A stretch of 64,000 bases of DNA from contig NZ_CP018171.1 of NCBI RefSeq assembly GCF_001889605.1, positions 4,997,501 to 5,061,500 on the forward strand, written 5' to 3'. This document shows positions 53,066 to 63,468 of this stretch, piece by piece; position 1 is the first letter of the stretch, and the number at the start of each line of letters is the position of its first letter. The position numbers and the translations under genes are program-made. This stretch comes from Aquibium oceanicum. GTDB taxonomy: Bacteria; Pseudomonadota; Alphaproteobacteria; Rhizobiales; Rhizobiaceae. The notes below the pieces were generated by a model that saw only the letters and a list, made by a program, of their open reading frames with translations, searched no databases and had not been told where the DNA came from.

Positions 53066-54483
53066 TCGGCCGCCCTTGCCGTCCCTCCGGCAGCGGATTC
53101 GATCGCCGAAACTACCGCGGCGAACGTCGCGTCGTGCGGCGTTTTGGCGAGCTTCTGGCCGACCGCGCGGGCCGCGTCGCCGAAGTACCAGGACGTGTTG
53201 CGCTCGAACTTGTCGAGGACGTCATCCTCGAGCAGCGGCGCTTCCGGGCATCCGGGATGGTAGGGCACGTGGCAGTGATAGGTCTTGCCCTTGGCGGTCA
53301 CGTCCAGGATCGCCGGGCAATGCGCGGGATAGTCGGAATCCGGGTCTTCCTCGGCCTCGATCTTGGCCGCCAGCTTCAGGATGCGCTCGTCGCGCAGCCG
53401 CTCTTCGGCAAAGGATTCCAGCCCGACAGTACCGAAGATCAGCGCGGACGCGACGCCGAAGAACAGGCTGAAGCGTCCCTCGTGCGGCGTCTGGGGGCGC
53501 TTCTTGCGGTCGCGCGGCTCGGTGACGAGCGTCAGGCCCGGCTCGGCCAGCTTGCAGTTGACGGCGGTTATGTCGTCGACCGTCACGCCGTCGGCCTCGA
53601 ACTCCTTCAGGATCTGCTTGGCCGCCTCGATGAAAGCGTGGAGGAGCTGGCAGCAGGGATAGGGCTTGTAGGCCGTGTCCGGCAGGTACCATTTCGACCC
53701 GAAGCCGCTGCCGCCCGTGACGAAATCGAGTTTTCCGGTGATCGGCGTCAGATGGGTCTCGAAGAAGCCGAACTTGCCCTCGAAGACGCTCTCCGGACCG
53801 GTGATGCCGGCCTGCGCGAGGTCGATCGCGAGGATGCCGGCATGGGCGCCCCAGCCGCCGTGCAGGATCTTGGAGGTCGAGCCGGTGCGGGTCGATTCCT
53901 GTATGCCGGAGGCAAACGTCCCGGAGATGCCGAGCGCGTCGACGATCTTCTCCGCCGGCGCGCCGACCAGATTGCCGATGGAGACGGCCGCGCCAAAGGG
54001 GCCGAGCAGCGAACTCGTATGATAGCCGCGCGCCAGGAAGCGGTCCCCGCCCACGAAGCCCAGGCGGATCATCACCTCGTAGCCGGCGGTCACCGCAGCG
54101 ATCATCTCCTTCAGCGAGGCGCCGCGCGCTTCGCCCGCCGCGAGCACGGCCGGCGTGACGGTCGAGCCGGGACGCGCCAGCGAGGAGCCGTGCTTGTCGT
54201 CCATCTCCAGCGCCTGCGCCAGCGAGCCGTTGAGAAGGGCGGCGAGCTCCGGCCGCGCCTGTCCGCCGACGCCGAACAGCGTGGCTCCGGACGATCCGCC
54301 CCAGCCGCGGGCAAGCGCCTGGGCCGCCCGCCCGCTTTCCTCCAACGGGCCGGCGCCGGCGATGCACACGCCGATGGTGTCCACCATATGCAGCAGGGCC
54401 GCATCCCGCACTGCTTGCGGGATATCGTCGTAGCTCAGATCGGCCGAGAACTCGGCGATGGTCCGTGCGAGCATCTTGCTCAT
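53062..54483 (-). CDS. MmgE/PrpD family protein (paralogue 2)
   Basis: This 473-residue MmgE/PrpD member has DTIGVCIAGAG near the start, ALLNGSLAQALEMDDKHGSSL (the active-site ALEMDD region), VTAGYEVMIRLG and ISGTFASGIQESTRTG. SKILHGGWGAHAGILAIDLA follows, and KPYPCCQLLHAFIEA is the lid-domain site. The acid/His pattern is kept. ATG 54483 was preferred to the longer frame. It lies between PrpD paralogue 3 (upstream by 108 bases) and aldehyde dehydrogenase 2 (overlap). Likely chemistry is dehydration, hydration or decarboxylation of a tricarboxylate. Confidence 0.9.
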   Translation of the reverse strand: MSKMLARTIAEFSADLSYDDIPQAVRDAALLHMVDTIGVCIAGAGPLEESGRAAQALARGWGGSSGATLFGVGGQARPELAALLNGSLAQALEMDDKHGSSLARPGSTVTPAVLAAGEARGASLKEMIAAVTAGYEVMIRLGFVGGDRFLARGYHTSSLLGPFGAAVSIGNLVGAPAEKIVDALGISGTFASGIQESTRTGSTSKILHGGWGAHAGILAIDLAQAGITGPESVFEGKFGFFETHLTPITGKLDFVTGGSGFGSKWYLPDTAYKPYPCCQLLHAFIEAAKQILKEFEADGVTVDDITAVNCKLAEPGLTLVTEPRDRKKRPQTPHEGRFSLFFGVASALIFGTVGLESFAEERLRDERILKLAAKIEAEEDPDSDYPAHCPAILDVTAKGKTYHCHVPYHPGCPEAPLLEDDVLDKFERNTSWYFGDAARAVGQKLAKTPHDATFAAVVSAIESAAGGTARAAE

Positions 54484-54591
54484 TGTCTTCCTCGCTCTTT
54501 TTGACCGCGTCTGGCGGCAGCGGGTCCGCATCGCCGGGCGATCGAAAGATCGCGGCGGGACGGCCCCGAGCTAACCTTATGATCGGCCAGG

Positions 54592-56019
54592 CTAGGCCTT
54601 GACGTCCTGCAGCATGTGGCCGAGTTCCGGCGCCGGCTCGGCAGCCGTCTCCAGCCCTTGCACCATGGCGTTGATGCTCTCGACGGCGTCTTCCTTCAGG
54701 ACTCTGCCCGCGAGGTTCTTGAACTTCGCCGACAGGTCCGCGTCGCTGATCGGGTTGCGCCAGTGGCCGCTGCGATAGGTCTGTTCCTGGTGATATTCCT
54801 GGCCCGACTTCATCGTCACCGTCACCCGCACGGCACGCATCTCGTGCGGCCCGCCGGCATCGAGTTCGGGATCGACGACGACCTTGAAGCGATTGGCGAG
54901 GTCGATGATCTTCGGATCGCGCAGCTTGTCGTCGGTGTACTGGTCGATGAAGGCGGTGCCTTCGAGCAGGGTGACCGCGCCCGTGTAGGGCAGGTTCATC
55001 TGCGCGGTGATCGTCTCCTTCGGCTCGTAGGGCCAGCCGCAATGGACGTAGACCATGTTGGTCGTCCGCACGAGAACGCTTTCCACGTCCTCGCCCCTGA
55101 TCCCGTGATCGGCGCGGATGGCGCGCAGCGCATCGACGGTCGTCTGGCTGCTCGCCAGCGACGAGTACTGCTTGAACCCGTTCTTGCGGATCTCGAACTC
55201 CTCGCCGAGCTTGTTGGTGGCCCAGCTCAGATCGTACTTGTCGGCATAGGTGGAGCAGAACCCGCCATAAGGCGCTTCCAGCACGTCGCGGACGCCGGTC
55301 AGTCCCTCGCGGGCGCAGAGCGCGGCGATGATGCCGTTCTGCGAGGCCTTGCCCGAATGGAAGCGCTTGGCCATGGCGCCGAATTGCGAGGCCATGAGGC
55401 CCGCAGCCTGGGAGCCAGCGAGCCCCAGCGCGCTGACGAACTGCTCGACGTCGAGATTCAGCATCTTGCCGACGGTGGCGGCCGACGCGAAGGTGCTGGT
55501 CAGGCCGCAAGGGTGGAACCCGCGGTGGAAGGCGTGCGGGCTCACCGTGTTGCCGATGCGCGTCCCGAGCTCGAAACCGACGACGGTCGCCAGGATGAGG
55601 TCCTTGCCAGAGAACGGGCCGAACGCCTCGGCGCAGGCGAGCAAAGCGGGAACCACGCCCGCGCCATAGTGCGACATCGACTGGTCGTGACAGTCGTCGA
55701 GCTCGAAGCCCTGCGCGGAGGTGCCGTTGATGAAGGCGATGCCGAGCGGATCGGCCTTGACCTTCTGGCCCCAGGCGCTCGACTTCTGCGACTGGCCGAG
55801 GCTTTCCACGACACGCCGTACCGACTGCGTCCAGGGCGTCTGCGCGCCGAAGACGCCACAGCCCAGGCTGTCGAGGATACAGCGCTTGGCGTCGGAGATG
55901 ACCTCGGGCGGCAGGTCTTCGTAGGTGAGGTTCACAGCGAATTCGGCGACCGCGCGCGTGGCGCCCTGCCCCATTTCGCTCTGCTTCAGGCTCTGCGTGG
56001 ACGCGACGTCGATGTTCAT
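54592..56019 (-). CDS. MmgE/PrpD family protein (paralogue 3)
   Basis: This 475-residue third MmgE/PrpD protein has DSLGCGVFG, FINGTSAQGFELDDCHDQS, HYGAGVVPALLACAE, LAGSQAAGLMASQFGAMAKR and FHSGKASQNGIIAAL. Later comes the lid domain with FKQYSSLASSQTTVDALRAI. It has more typical FELDD and FHSGKAS motifs than paralogue 2. It is the first gene of the three-gene operon that continues to aldehyde dehydrogenase 2. An ACTGGTAT site lies about 122 bases upstream. Confidence 0.9.
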   Translation of the reverse strand: MNIDVASTQSLKQSEMGQGATRAVAEFAVNLTYEDLPPEVISDAKRCILDSLGCGVFGAQTPWTQSVRRVVESLGQSQKSSAWGQKVKADPLGIAFINGTSAQGFELDDCHDQSMSHYGAGVVPALLACAEAFGPFSGKDLILATVVGFELGTRIGNTVSPHAFHRGFHPCGLTSTFASAATVGKMLNLDVEQFVSALGLAGSQAAGLMASQFGAMAKRFHSGKASQNGIIAALCAREGLTGVRDVLEAPYGGFCSTYADKYDLSWATNKLGEEFEIRKNGFKQYSSLASSQTTVDALRAIRADHGIRGEDVESVLVRTTNMVYVHCGWPYEPKETITAQMNLPYTGAVTLLEGTAFIDQYTDDKLRDPKIIDLANRFKVVVDPELDAGGPHEMRAVRVTVTMKSGQEYHQEQTYRSGHWRNPISDADLSAKFKNLAGRVLKEDAVESINAMVQGLETAAEPAPELGHMLQDVKA

Positions 56020-56140
56020 GGCTTCATTCCCGTAATGATTGCGCGCGACCGGACGGCGCCATGGAAGCGCGCGCGGTCACCCGCCTTGCTGGCGCCAACT
56101 TCGCCAAATCCGGCCATACGGTCCAATTATTGTTTGACCG

Positions 56141-56148
56141 ACTGGTAT
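56141..56148. promoter_or_regulatory. ACTGGTAT motif upstream of PrpD paralogue 3
   Basis: The ACTGGTAT core seen at 32895 and 43169 recurs here, 122 bases upstream of the gene start in the 147-base gap after the enolase-superfamily gene. It continues as TACC, so TGGTATTACC could also be read as a GntR-like site. Confidence 0.35.
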
Positions 56149-56166
56149 TACCCGATCGTATCCTGA

Positions 56167-57342
56167 TCAGGTCCGAATCTCGAAGGTCTGCAGCGTCATG
56201 CGCTCGAGCGCGGCGAGATCGAGCGTCAGGCCGAGGCCGGGGCCCATCGGCACATCCACCGCGCCGTCCCTGATCGACATCGCGCCTTCGGCGACAAGCG
56301 GATCGGGTCCCTTGGGGCCGACGCCGAAGGCGAATTCGGCCGCGCCGAAGGTGCGGCGCGCGGGGATCGTCGCGCAGAAATGGCAGGACGCGGCGGCCTC
56401 GAACTGAGATGCCACGGCCAGCCCGCCGCTGTTGATCAGGATGCCATGCGCCTCCCCGAGCGCCGCGATCTTGCGGGCCGGCGTCAGGCCGCCAACCTTG
56501 TAGAGCTTGATGCAATAGACATCGACCGCGCGGGCGAGCGCCAGGTCCGCCGCGTCGGACAGGGTGAACAGACCCTCGTCGGCCATCACGGGAACGCCCT
56601 TCGCCTGCGCCCTGATCTCGGCCATGCCGCGAATGTCGCGCCTCAGCACCGGCTGCTCGACATAGCCGAGGTCGTGCGCGCCGACGGCGTGCATGAAGGC
56701 GATGGTCTCGGCGACCGTCCAGCCGGTGTTGGGATCGACGCCGATCACCACGTCGTCTCCGAGTGCTGCCCGCACCTTGCCGAAGTTTTCGACGTCGCGC
56801 CTCCAGCCGCCCTTGCCGGCCGCCTTCAGACAAAGCACCTTGATGCCATAGTCGTCGACGGCGGTCCGCGCCTCCTCGATCATCACGCCGACGTCGTCGG
56901 CCAGGCTCACCGACCATTCCAGTTCGATCCGGCTCTGCGAGCAGCCGCCGAGCAGCCGGTGCACCGGTACGTCCAGCGCCTTGCCCATCGCGTCATGCAG
57001 CGCGATGTCGATCAGCGCCCGCGCCGCCGGGTTTCCGGCAAGCCGCGACGTCAGTATTTCGTCGATGGCCTCGATGTCGAAGACGCTTTTGCCGATCAGC
57101 AGCGGCCCGTAGACCTCGCGAATGGCCGTGGCGACGCTCTCGGAGGTGTCGGCGACGAAATGGCCAGGACTGATAGGACGGATCTGCGCGTGGCCCTCGA
57201 TCCCCTCGCCGATCAGCCGCAGGAAGACCGGCTTCCCCAGAAGCTGTCCCGCCGGACCGGAATCGTAGGAGCCGCTGGAGAAGATGCGCTTGATGCGGAT
57301 CGGCATCTCGGTGATGCGGACCTCGATGCGCTCGATCTTCAT
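56167..57342 (-). CDS. Enolase-superfamily enzyme (muconate cycloisomerase/mandelate racemase-like)
   Basis: This 391-residue protein has the enolase-superfamily capping domain (1-130) and TIM barrel. The metal ligands are Asp203 (GVDPNTGW), Glu229 (YVEQPV) and Asp255 (MADEG), with Lys on the second strand (near 168-173) and Lys279 (CIKLYKVGG) on the sixth as general bases. This is the muconate-lactonizing/dipeptide-epimerase subgroup pattern. It would abstract a proton alpha to a carboxylate to racemise or cycloisomerise. The true start is ATG 57342, which overlaps the GMC gene stop by 4 bases; a much longer upstream frame is not coding. Confidence 0.9.
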   Translation of the reverse strand: MKIERIEVRITEMPIRIKRIFSSGSYDSGPAGQLLGKPVFLRLIGEGIEGHAQIRPISPGHFVADTSESVATAIREVYGPLLIGKSVFDIEAIDEILTSRLAGNPAARALIDIALHDAMGKALDVPVHRLLGGCSQSRIELEWSVSLADDVGVMIEEARTAVDDYGIKVLCLKAAGKGGWRRDVENFGKVRAALGDDVVIGVDPNTGWTVAETIAFMHAVGAHDLGYVEQPVLRRDIRGMAEIRAQAKGVPVMADEGLFTLSDAADLALARAVDVYCIKLYKVGGLTPARKIAALGEAHGILINSGGLAVASQFEAAASCHFCATIPARRTFGAAEFAFGVGPKGPDPLVAEGAMSIRDGAVDVPMGPGLGLTLDLAALERMTLQTFEIRT

Positions 57343-59063
57343 GATGCGATCCTCATCGTTTCGCCCGGTCCAACCGGGCGCCGCCCGGTCGTATCCCCTC
57401 GCCGGGACGTGCCGGCCTTGCGCTCGGCAAGGATCATGTCCGAGGCCTTTTCGGCAAGCGCGATGGTCGGCGCATTGGTGTTCGAGGAAGGAATGGTCGG
57501 AAAGACCGAGGAATCGACGACGCGCAGGTTCTGCACGCCGTGGACCCTGAGGTCGGGCGCCACCACCGCGTCGTCGTCCGTGCCCATCCGACAGCTTCCC
57601 ACGATGTGCCAGGTCGTCTGCGTTGTCTCGCGGATATAGGCCATGATTTCCTCGTCGGTGACCGTGGCATCGCTCGGCCGCGTCTCCTTGACGATCAGTG
57701 GCCGCATCGAGGGCTGCGCGGCCACCGCGCGGACCGCCTTGATGCCCTGAAGCAGGACCTGGGCATCGTCCGGGTGCTCCAGGTAGGCGGGGTCGATCTT
57801 CGGATACGCATAAGGATCGGGCGAACTGATGTGCACCGAGCCCCGCGACTTGGGCTTGAGGCCCATGACGCCGACGGTGAAGCCCGAATGCGGGTCGAGC
57901 CCGTCCTGCGGGCGACGCGCATAGCGGTCGCGCCCGGAAAACGGCTGCAGCTGGATCTTCAGGTCCGGAGAAGTCTCGTCCGGCCGGCTGTACATCACCG
58001 TGTGCGCGGTGGCCGAGCAGATCGACAGAAGCCCCTTGCCGAACATCATGAACTTCAGCCCCTGCTTCACCCGCACGACCGGGTTCTGGAGCACGTCGTT
58101 GATGGTGATCGGCTTGGCGCATTCGAAGGTCAGGCGCGTGTTCGGATGATCCTGAAGATTCTCGCCGACCCCCGGCATGTTGCGCTGAACCTCGACGCCT
58201 TGCGCGGAAAGAATGTCGGGATTGCCGAAGCCCGAAAGCTCCAGCAGCTTCGGCGACATGACCGGCCCGGCCGACAGGATGATCTCGCCCGACACGCCGG
58301 CGCGGGTCGCGACGCCGTTCCGCCGACATTCAATTCCGACGGCGACGCCGTTTTCCACGATAACGCGCGCCACCTCGGTGTCCGTCCAGACCTCGAGGTT
58401 GCCGCGGTTGCGGACGGGTCGAAGGTAGGACCAGGACGTGCTGGAGCGGAAACCCCGCTTCGTCGAATATTGCAGATAGGCGGTGCCCTCGTAGGAGCCA
58501 TCATTGTAGTCGTCGACGATCCTGTGCCCGGCCTCCCCGCTGGCCGCGACGAAACCGTCGGCCAGTTCATCGAACCGGTCCAGCTTTACGGCGCCGATGG
58601 GTCCCTTACGCCCGCGATAGGCATCGTCGCCGCCGCTGACATAGGTCTCCATTTTCTTGAAGTAGGGCATCATGTCGTCCCAGCCCCAGCCCGGCGCGCC
58701 CATGCCGGCCCAGGAATCGAAGACCCATGGGTCGCCCCGGACATAGACGTTGCCGTTGATCGAGCTCGATCCGCCCAGCACGCGGCCCCGGGTCCACAAT
58801 TGCGTGCGGTCGTTCAGCGCCTTCTGCGGCTCCGTCACCAGCGGCCAGGTGATGTCGGGGTTCTTGAGAAGGTTCACCACCAGCAGCGGAACGCGGAAAT
58901 TGATGCTGCGGTCCTTGGGGCCTGCCTCGACGAGCAACACCCTGGTGCGGCCATCCTCAGACAGCCGGTTGGCCAGCACGCAGCCGGCCGAGCCCGCTCC
59001 GACCACGATGTAGTCGAAGGTCGGCGACGGGCGCCCTTCGCGCAACGATACGGTCCCGGACAC
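57339..59063 (-). CDS. GMC-family FAD-dependent alcohol oxidoreductase
   Basis: This 574-residue flavoprotein has [20 protein letters not shown] at the N-terminus, [21 protein letters not shown] (GMC signature 1) and [22 protein letters not shown] (signature 2). The catalytic region [11 protein letters not shown] has His486, with Asn530 (SSNTNAPT). It oxidises a primary or secondary alcohol, as choline and polyethylene-glycol dehydrogenases do. I start at the GTG at 59063 because GGGAGG lies 6 bases upstream; the longer frame is leader. It is translationally coupled to the enolase-superfamily gene, so the two enzymes probably act in sequence. Confidence 0.92.
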   Translation of the reverse strand: MSGTVSLREGRPSPTFDYIVVGAGSAGCVLANRLSEDGRTRVLLVEAGPKDRSINFRVPLLVVNLLKNPDITWPLVTEPQKALNDRTQLWTRGRVLGGSSSINGNVYVRGDPWVFDSWAGMGAPGWGWDDMMPYFKKMETYVSGGDDAYRGRKGPIGAVKLDRFDELADGFVAASGEAGHRIVDDYNDGSYEGTAYLQYSTKRGFRSSTSWSYLRPVRNRGNLEVWTDTEVARVIVENGVAVGIECRRNGVATRAGVSGEIILSAGPVMSPKLLELSGFGNPDILSAQGVEVQRNMPGVGENLQDHPNTRLTFECAKPITINDVLQNPVVRVKQGLKFMMFGKGLLSICSATAHTVMYSRPDETSPDLKIQLQPFSGRDRYARRPQDGLDPHSGFTVGVMGLKPKSRGSVHISSPDPYAYPKIDPAYLEHPDDAQVLLQGIKAVRAVAAQPSMRPLIVKETRPSDATVTDEEIMAYIRETTQTTWHIVGSCRMGTDDDAVVAPDLRVHGVQNLRVVDSSVFPTIPSSNTNAPTIALAEKASDMILAERKAGTSRRGDTTGRRPVGPGETMRIAS

Positions 59064-59379
59064 GCATTCCCTCCCAGGCGATCGGCCCCGCCCCTTCCGG
59101 GCGAGCCGCAGACAGGCTCTGCCTAGCCGACCACGCTCGTCCGGTGAAAGACTTTGGCGGCGTGGCAGCATAACGTCCGGGCATACCGAACGTGCTTTGC
59201 CTCCCGCATGAAGCGGGTGAAAAATGACATCCGGGGCGACGTTCCGGGAATGATCGCTGGTTATGCTGGCCATCCCAAAAGTTATTTTCTTGTTCTTCTC
59301 GGCCTCCCCTATACAGTCCGCACTGGTCGCATGGCGTGCTTGCTCCGCATAGCCCGCGAAGCAAGAGGAGGACCGTCGG
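59064..59379. promoter_or_regulatory. Divergent region between GMC gene and aldehyde dehydrogenase 3
   Basis: The 316-base gap has no gene. It contains the promoter at 59287-59315 for the plus-strand run. The middle part (59240-59300) is clearly more AT-rich than the flanking genes. No strong operator palindrome was found. Confidence 0.5.
59287..59315 (+). promoter_or_regulatory. Probable promoter of the ALDH-BVMO-SDR run
   Basis: TTCTTG (59287-59292) and TATACA (59310-59315) are separated by 17 bases. The predicted start is about 55-60 bases before ATG 59380. This is the best sigma70-like pair in the gap. Confidence 0.45.
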
Positions 59380-60867
59380 ATGGCACATGCCGGGCAAAGC
59401 TACGATCTCTACATCGGCGGCCAGTGGGTGCCCCCGGCAGCCGGCGAGCGCTTCCCGACCTACAATCCCTTCACGCAGGAACCCTGGGCGACGGTCTCGC
59501 AGGCCGATGCCGACGACGTCGCTCAGGCCATCGCCACGGCGCGCAAGACCTTCAACGAGGTGTGGTCCCGCAAGACCGGGCTCGAACGCGCGACCCTGCT
59601 GTTCAAGCTCGCCGACCTCACCGAACAGTCGGCTGAACGCATCGGTACCTTGGAGACCACCGACAACGGCAAGGTCATCCGCGAGACGACGAACCAGGTC
59701 CGCTTCCTCGCCAGGACGCTGCGCTTCTATGCCGGCTATGCCGACAAGATCTGGGGCAAGGTCATCCCGCTCGACCGCAACGACGTGTTCGACTACGCCT
59801 CGCTGCGCCCGCTCGGCGTGATCGGCATCATCACCGCGTGGAACTCGCCGATGGCGCTGCTCGGCAACAAGCTCGCGGCATCGCTGGCGGCCGGGAACTG
59901 CGTCGTCGTCAAGCCGTCCGAGCATGCCTCCGTCACCACGCTCGAGTTCAGCAGGCTGGTCGAGCAGGCCGGTTTCCCGACCGGCGTCTTCAACGTCGTC
60001 ACGGGAGACGCAAGGACCGGAGCGTCGCTCGCAAGCGCCGAGGGCCTCGACAAGATCAGCTTCACCGGCAGCGGGGCGGCGGGCCGCGCGATCGCGGCGG
60101 CGGCCGGGCGCACGCTCACCCCGGTGATCCTCGAACTCGGCGGCAAGTCGCCCAACATCATCTTCGCCGACGCCGACCTGGACAAGGCGAGCGTCGGCGC
60201 CTTCGCCGGCATCTTCGCGGCGACGGGACAGACTTGCGTGGCCGGCTCGCGCCTCTTGGTGCAGCGGCCGGTCTACGACCAGATCGTCTCGCGGCTGGCC
60301 GAGCGCGCACCGGCGATCCGCCTCGGAAATCCGCTCGACATGAAGACCGAGATGGGGACGGCGGCCAACGAGCCGCAGTTCGACCGGGTGATGAGCTTCA
60401 TCACCTCCGCCAAATCGGAAGGTGCAAGGTTGGTCACCGGAGGCGAACGCGCCACCGGCGCAGACCTCGGCAAGGGTCTCTTCATCCAGCCGACGATCTT
60501 CGCGGACGTGCGCAACGACATGAAGCTCGCGCAGGAGGAAATCTTCGGGCCGGTGCTGGCGGTCATCCCCTTCGACACGGAGGAAGAGGCGATCGCGATC
60601 GGAAACGATACCCGCTACGGCCTGGCATCGGGCATCTGGACGCAGAACATCAACCGCGCTCACCGTGTCACGCGTGCCCTCAACACCGGCATGGTGTGGG
60701 TCAACACCTATCGCGCGGTCGCTGCCCAGATCCCCTTCGGCGGCGTCAAGGAAAGCGGCTTCGGGCGCGAACGCGGCGAGGAGGGCCTGATGGAGTTCCT
60801 GGCGCCGCAGAACGTCATGATCAATTTCTCCGAAGAGGAACGCGATCCCTTCGCCATCCAGACCTGA
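59380..60867 (+). CDS. Aldehyde dehydrogenase 3
   Basis: This 495-residue aldehyde dehydrogenase has Cys286 (GQTCVAGSR), Glu252 (LELGGKSP), Asn155 (TAWNSP) and [10 protein letters not shown] as nucleotide turn. It is closest in style to ALDHs acting on semialdehydes or hydroxylated aldehydes. A ribosome binding site (AAGAGGAGG) precedes the ATG. It heads the plus-strand run of ALDH, monooxygenase and two SDRs. The 125-base gap to the next gene has no clear terminator, so co-transcription is likely. Confidence 0.94.
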   Translation: MAHAGQSYDLYIGGQWVPPAAGERFPTYNPFTQEPWATVSQADADDVAQAIATARKTFNEVWSRKTGLERATLLFKLADLTEQSAERIGTLETTDNGKVIRETTNQVRFLARTLRFYAGYADKIWGKVIPLDRNDVFDYASLRPLGVIGIITAWNSPMALLGNKLAASLAAGNCVVVKPSEHASVTTLEFSRLVEQAGFPTGVFNVVTGDARTGASLASAEGLDKISFTGSGAAGRAIAAAAGRTLTPVILELGGKSPNIIFADADLDKASVGAFAGIFAATGQTCVAGSRLLVQRPVYDQIVSRLAERAPAIRLGNPLDMKTEMGTAANEPQFDRVMSFITSAKSEGARLVTGGERATGADLGKGLFIQPTIFADVRNDMKLAQEEIFGPVLAVIPFDTEEEAIAIGNDTRYGLASGIWTQNINRAHRVTRALNTGMVWVNTYRAVAAQIPFGGVKESGFGRERGEEGLMEFLAPQNVMINFSEEERDPFAIQT

Positions 60868-60992
60868 CGCTCGCTCGACGATACGGCGGTCCGCGCCGCG
60901 GACCGGTTCGAAAGCGTCCGGAACCCGCACCATCCGATCCCGAGATCCGCGGCGCTCGTCCGCGCGATGGGCAATAAGGGAAGAAGCAAGAG

Positions 60993-62606
60993 ATGACCGA
61001 CAGCCGGAGCGACCAGACAAGCTTCGACGCCATCGTCGTCGGGGCGGGCTTCGCCGGCCTCTACACGCTCTACCGGCTGCGCGAACTGGGCTTTTCCGCG
61101 CGGGTGCTGGAGCGCGGAGCCCAGATCGGCGGCACGTGGTATTGGAACCGTTATCCCGGCGCGCGCTGCGACGTCGAGAGCCTGCAATACTCCTACTCGT
61201 TCTCCGACGAGGTGCAGCAGGAATGGCACTGGACCGAGCGGTTCGCCAGCCAGCCGGAGATCCTGCGCTACATCGAATTCGTCGCCGACAAGTTCGACCT
61301 GAAGCGCGACATCGAGCTGAACGCGGGCGTGAAATCGGCGGTCTTCGACGAAACCCTCGAGCGCTGGACCGTGGCGACCGAGGGCGGGCGGCAGATGGAC
61401 TGCCGGTACGTGATCTTCGCCACGGGCGTCCTGTCGGTGCCGATCGAGCCGTCGATCCCCGGCCTCGATGCCTTCCATGGCAACGTCTACCGCACGTCGC
61501 AATGGCCGGAGCAGGCCGTCGACTTTACCGGACGGCGCGTGGCGGTGGTGGGCACCGGGTCCTCCGGCATCCAGGCCGTGCCCGCCATCGCGCCACAGGC
61601 GGAGCGGCTCTATGTCCTGCAGCGCACACCGAACTACTCCGTGCCCGGCTACAATGCCCCCATGGACCCCGACTTCGAGCGGGAGTGGAAGGCGAACTAC
61701 CGCGAGCGCCGGCAGCAGGCCGCCGCGACGCGCAACAACAATCTGTTCCGGCCCGGCACCGTGGCCGGACGCGACACGCCGCCCGAGGAGCGCGAGCGCG
61801 AATTCGAGGAGCGTTGGAAGACCGGCGGGCTCGGCTTCACCTATGCCTATCCCGATCTCACGCTCGACGAGGAGGTCAATCGCCACGCCTCCGACTTCGT
61901 CCGGCGCAAGATCGCCGGCAAGATAGACGATCCGGAAGTGGCCGCCCGGCTGGTACCGACCGAATACGGCATCGGCGGCCGCCGCCTCTGCGTCGACAAT
62001 GGCTACTACGAGACCTTCAACCGCAAGAACGTGACGCTCGTCGACCTTCGCGAGCAGCCGCTGGTCACGATGACCGAGCACGGGTTCATGACGCAGGGCG
62101 CCTACTACGCGATCGACGATCTCGTGCTCGCCACCGGGTTCGACGCCTTCACCGGCGCGCTGGCGCGCATCGACATCCGGGGCCGCGACGGCCTGCCGCT
62201 GAAGGAGAAGTGGTCGGACGGTCCCGCCAACTACCTCGGCCTGACGGTCGCAGGCTTCCCCAACATGTTCATGCTCGCCGGTCCAGGCAGCCCCTCGGTG
62301 CTGTCGAACATGGTGATCTCGATCGAGCAGCACGTCGACTGGCTGTCAGCCTGCCTCGGGTACCTGAAGAGCCGCGGTAACGCGTCGATCGAGGCGCGGG
62401 AGGACGCCGAGGCCAAATGGGTCGAACACCTCGTCTCGCTGGCCCAGAAGACGCTGATCTTCCGGACCAAGTCCTGGTACACGGGCGCCAACGTGTCCGG
62501 GAAGGACAACTCGTACTTCATGTACATGGGCGGCACGAACAACTACGTGCGCGAAATCACGGCCGCAGCCGATGCGTCGGACTACGGCGGCTTCATCATC
62601 AAATGA
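60993..62606 (+). CDS. Baeyer-Villiger-type flavin monooxygenase with altered fingerprint
   Basis: This 537-residue FAD/NADPH monooxygenase has the FAD loop VVGAGFAG, then GGTWYWNRYPGARCDVES, the typical BVMO substrate/FAD segment. The NADPH loop is VVGTGSSGIQ (185-194). The family fingerprint FxGxxxHxxxW reads FHGNVYRTSQW (161-171), with Arg167 replacing the normally invariant His. It may therefore be an unusual BVMO or an uncoupled oxidase. A classical BVMO would insert oxygen next to a ketone to give an ester or lactone. AAGAAGCAAGAG precedes the ATG; the following SDR gene starts 27 bases after its stop. Confidence 0.88.
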   Translation: MTDSRSDQTSFDAIVVGAGFAGLYTLYRLRELGFSARVLERGAQIGGTWYWNRYPGARCDVESLQYSYSFSDEVQQEWHWTERFASQPEILRYIEFVADKFDLKRDIELNAGVKSAVFDETLERWTVATEGGRQMDCRYVIFATGVLSVPIEPSIPGLDAFHGNVYRTSQWPEQAVDFTGRRVAVVGTGSSGIQAVPAIAPQAERLYVLQRTPNYSVPGYNAPMDPDFEREWKANYRERRQQAAATRNNNLFRPGTVAGRDTPPEEREREFEERWKTGGLGFTYAYPDLTLDEEVNRHASDFVRRKIAGKIDDPEVAARLVPTEYGIGGRRLCVDNGYYETFNRKNVTLVDLREQPLVTMTEHGFMTQGAYYAIDDLVLATGFDAFTGALARIDIRGRDGLPLKEKWSDGPANYLGLTVAGFPNMFMLAGPGSPSVLSNMVISIEQHVDWLSACLGYLKSRGNASIEAREDAEAKWVEHLVSLAQKTLIFRTKSWYTGANVSGKDNSYFMYMGGTNNYVREITAAADASDYGGFIIK

Positions 62607-62633
62607 CATTCGTCAGCGTTGCGGGAGGAAGAC

Positions 62634-63407
62634 ATGGCTTCTGAGCAGAAGGTCGCGGCGATCACCGGAGCGGCGAACGGCATCGGCTGGGCGCTGGCGC
62701 AGCAGTTCGCGGCAGCAGGCTATGCCGTATGCGCCATCGATCTCGATCTGGACGCGGCCCGCGCGCGGGCGAAGGAACTCTCCGGCGACCACGAGGGCTT
62801 CGCCTGCGACGTCTCGGACGCCGACGAGGTGGAAAAGGCCTTCGCGGCGATCGACAAGCGGTTCGGAAGACTGGACGTGCTGGTCAACAATGCCGGCATC
62901 GTCGGCTCCCAGGAAGCCTCCATCCATCAGGATATGGAGTATTTCGACCGCATCACCAAGGTGATCGTCAACGGCACCTTCCTGTGCTCCCGCGCCGCCT
63001 ATCACCCGATGGCTGCCCGGCGCAACGGCGCGATCGTCAACGTCGGATCGATCGCCGGCCTGGTCGGCCTGCCGCGGCGAAACGCCTACGGCGCGGCGAA
63101 GGCCGGCGTGCATTCCCTGACGCGCGCGCTGGCTAGCGAATGGGCAGCGCAAGGCATCCGCGTCAACGCGGTCGCGCCCGGCTTCATCGCCACTTCGATG
63201 GTGCAGGGCCTCGTCGAACGTGGAATTGTCGACGAGGCGCGCCTGTCGCGGCGCATCCCGATGGGCCGGCTCGGCACGCCCGACGAGGTCGCCGAAGCCA
63301 TCCTGTTCCTCGCCTCCGACAGTGCCCGCTACATCACCGGCTCGGTGCTTTCCGTCGACGGCGGCTGGGCGGCGTTCGGTGACGCCGGAAACGCCTCCGA
63401 GGCATAG
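62634..63407 (+). CDS. Short-chain dehydrogenase/reductase 1
   Basis: This 257-residue classical SDR has TGAANGIG (11-18), NNAG, Ser139, Tyr152 and Lys156 (YGAAK), and a PG turn followed by IATSM. It ends with YITGSVLSVDGGW, the FabG-like C-terminus. Asp36 after the second strand suggests NAD preference. It interconverts an alcohol and a ketone, which could feed the monooxygenase just upstream. I chose ATG 62634, with GGGAGG at the right distance, over an ATG 15 bases earlier. Confidence 0.93.
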   Translation: MASEQKVAAITGAANGIGWALAQQFAAAGYAVCAIDLDLDAARARAKELSGDHEGFACDVSDADEVEKAFAAIDKRFGRLDVLVNNAGIVGSQEASIHQDMEYFDRITKVIVNGTFLCSRAAYHPMAARRNGAIVNVGSIAGLVGLPRRNAYGAAKAGVHSLTRALASEWAAQGIRVNAVAPGFIATSMVQGLVERGIVDEARLSRRIPMGRLGTPDEVAEAILFLASDSARYITGSVLSVDGGWAAFGDAGNASEA

Positions 63408-63468
63408 CTCGCGGCGTCCCCGCGCGCGGACCGAGCCGCGCCGGTTCATGGAAACGGGAGGAGCTGAA

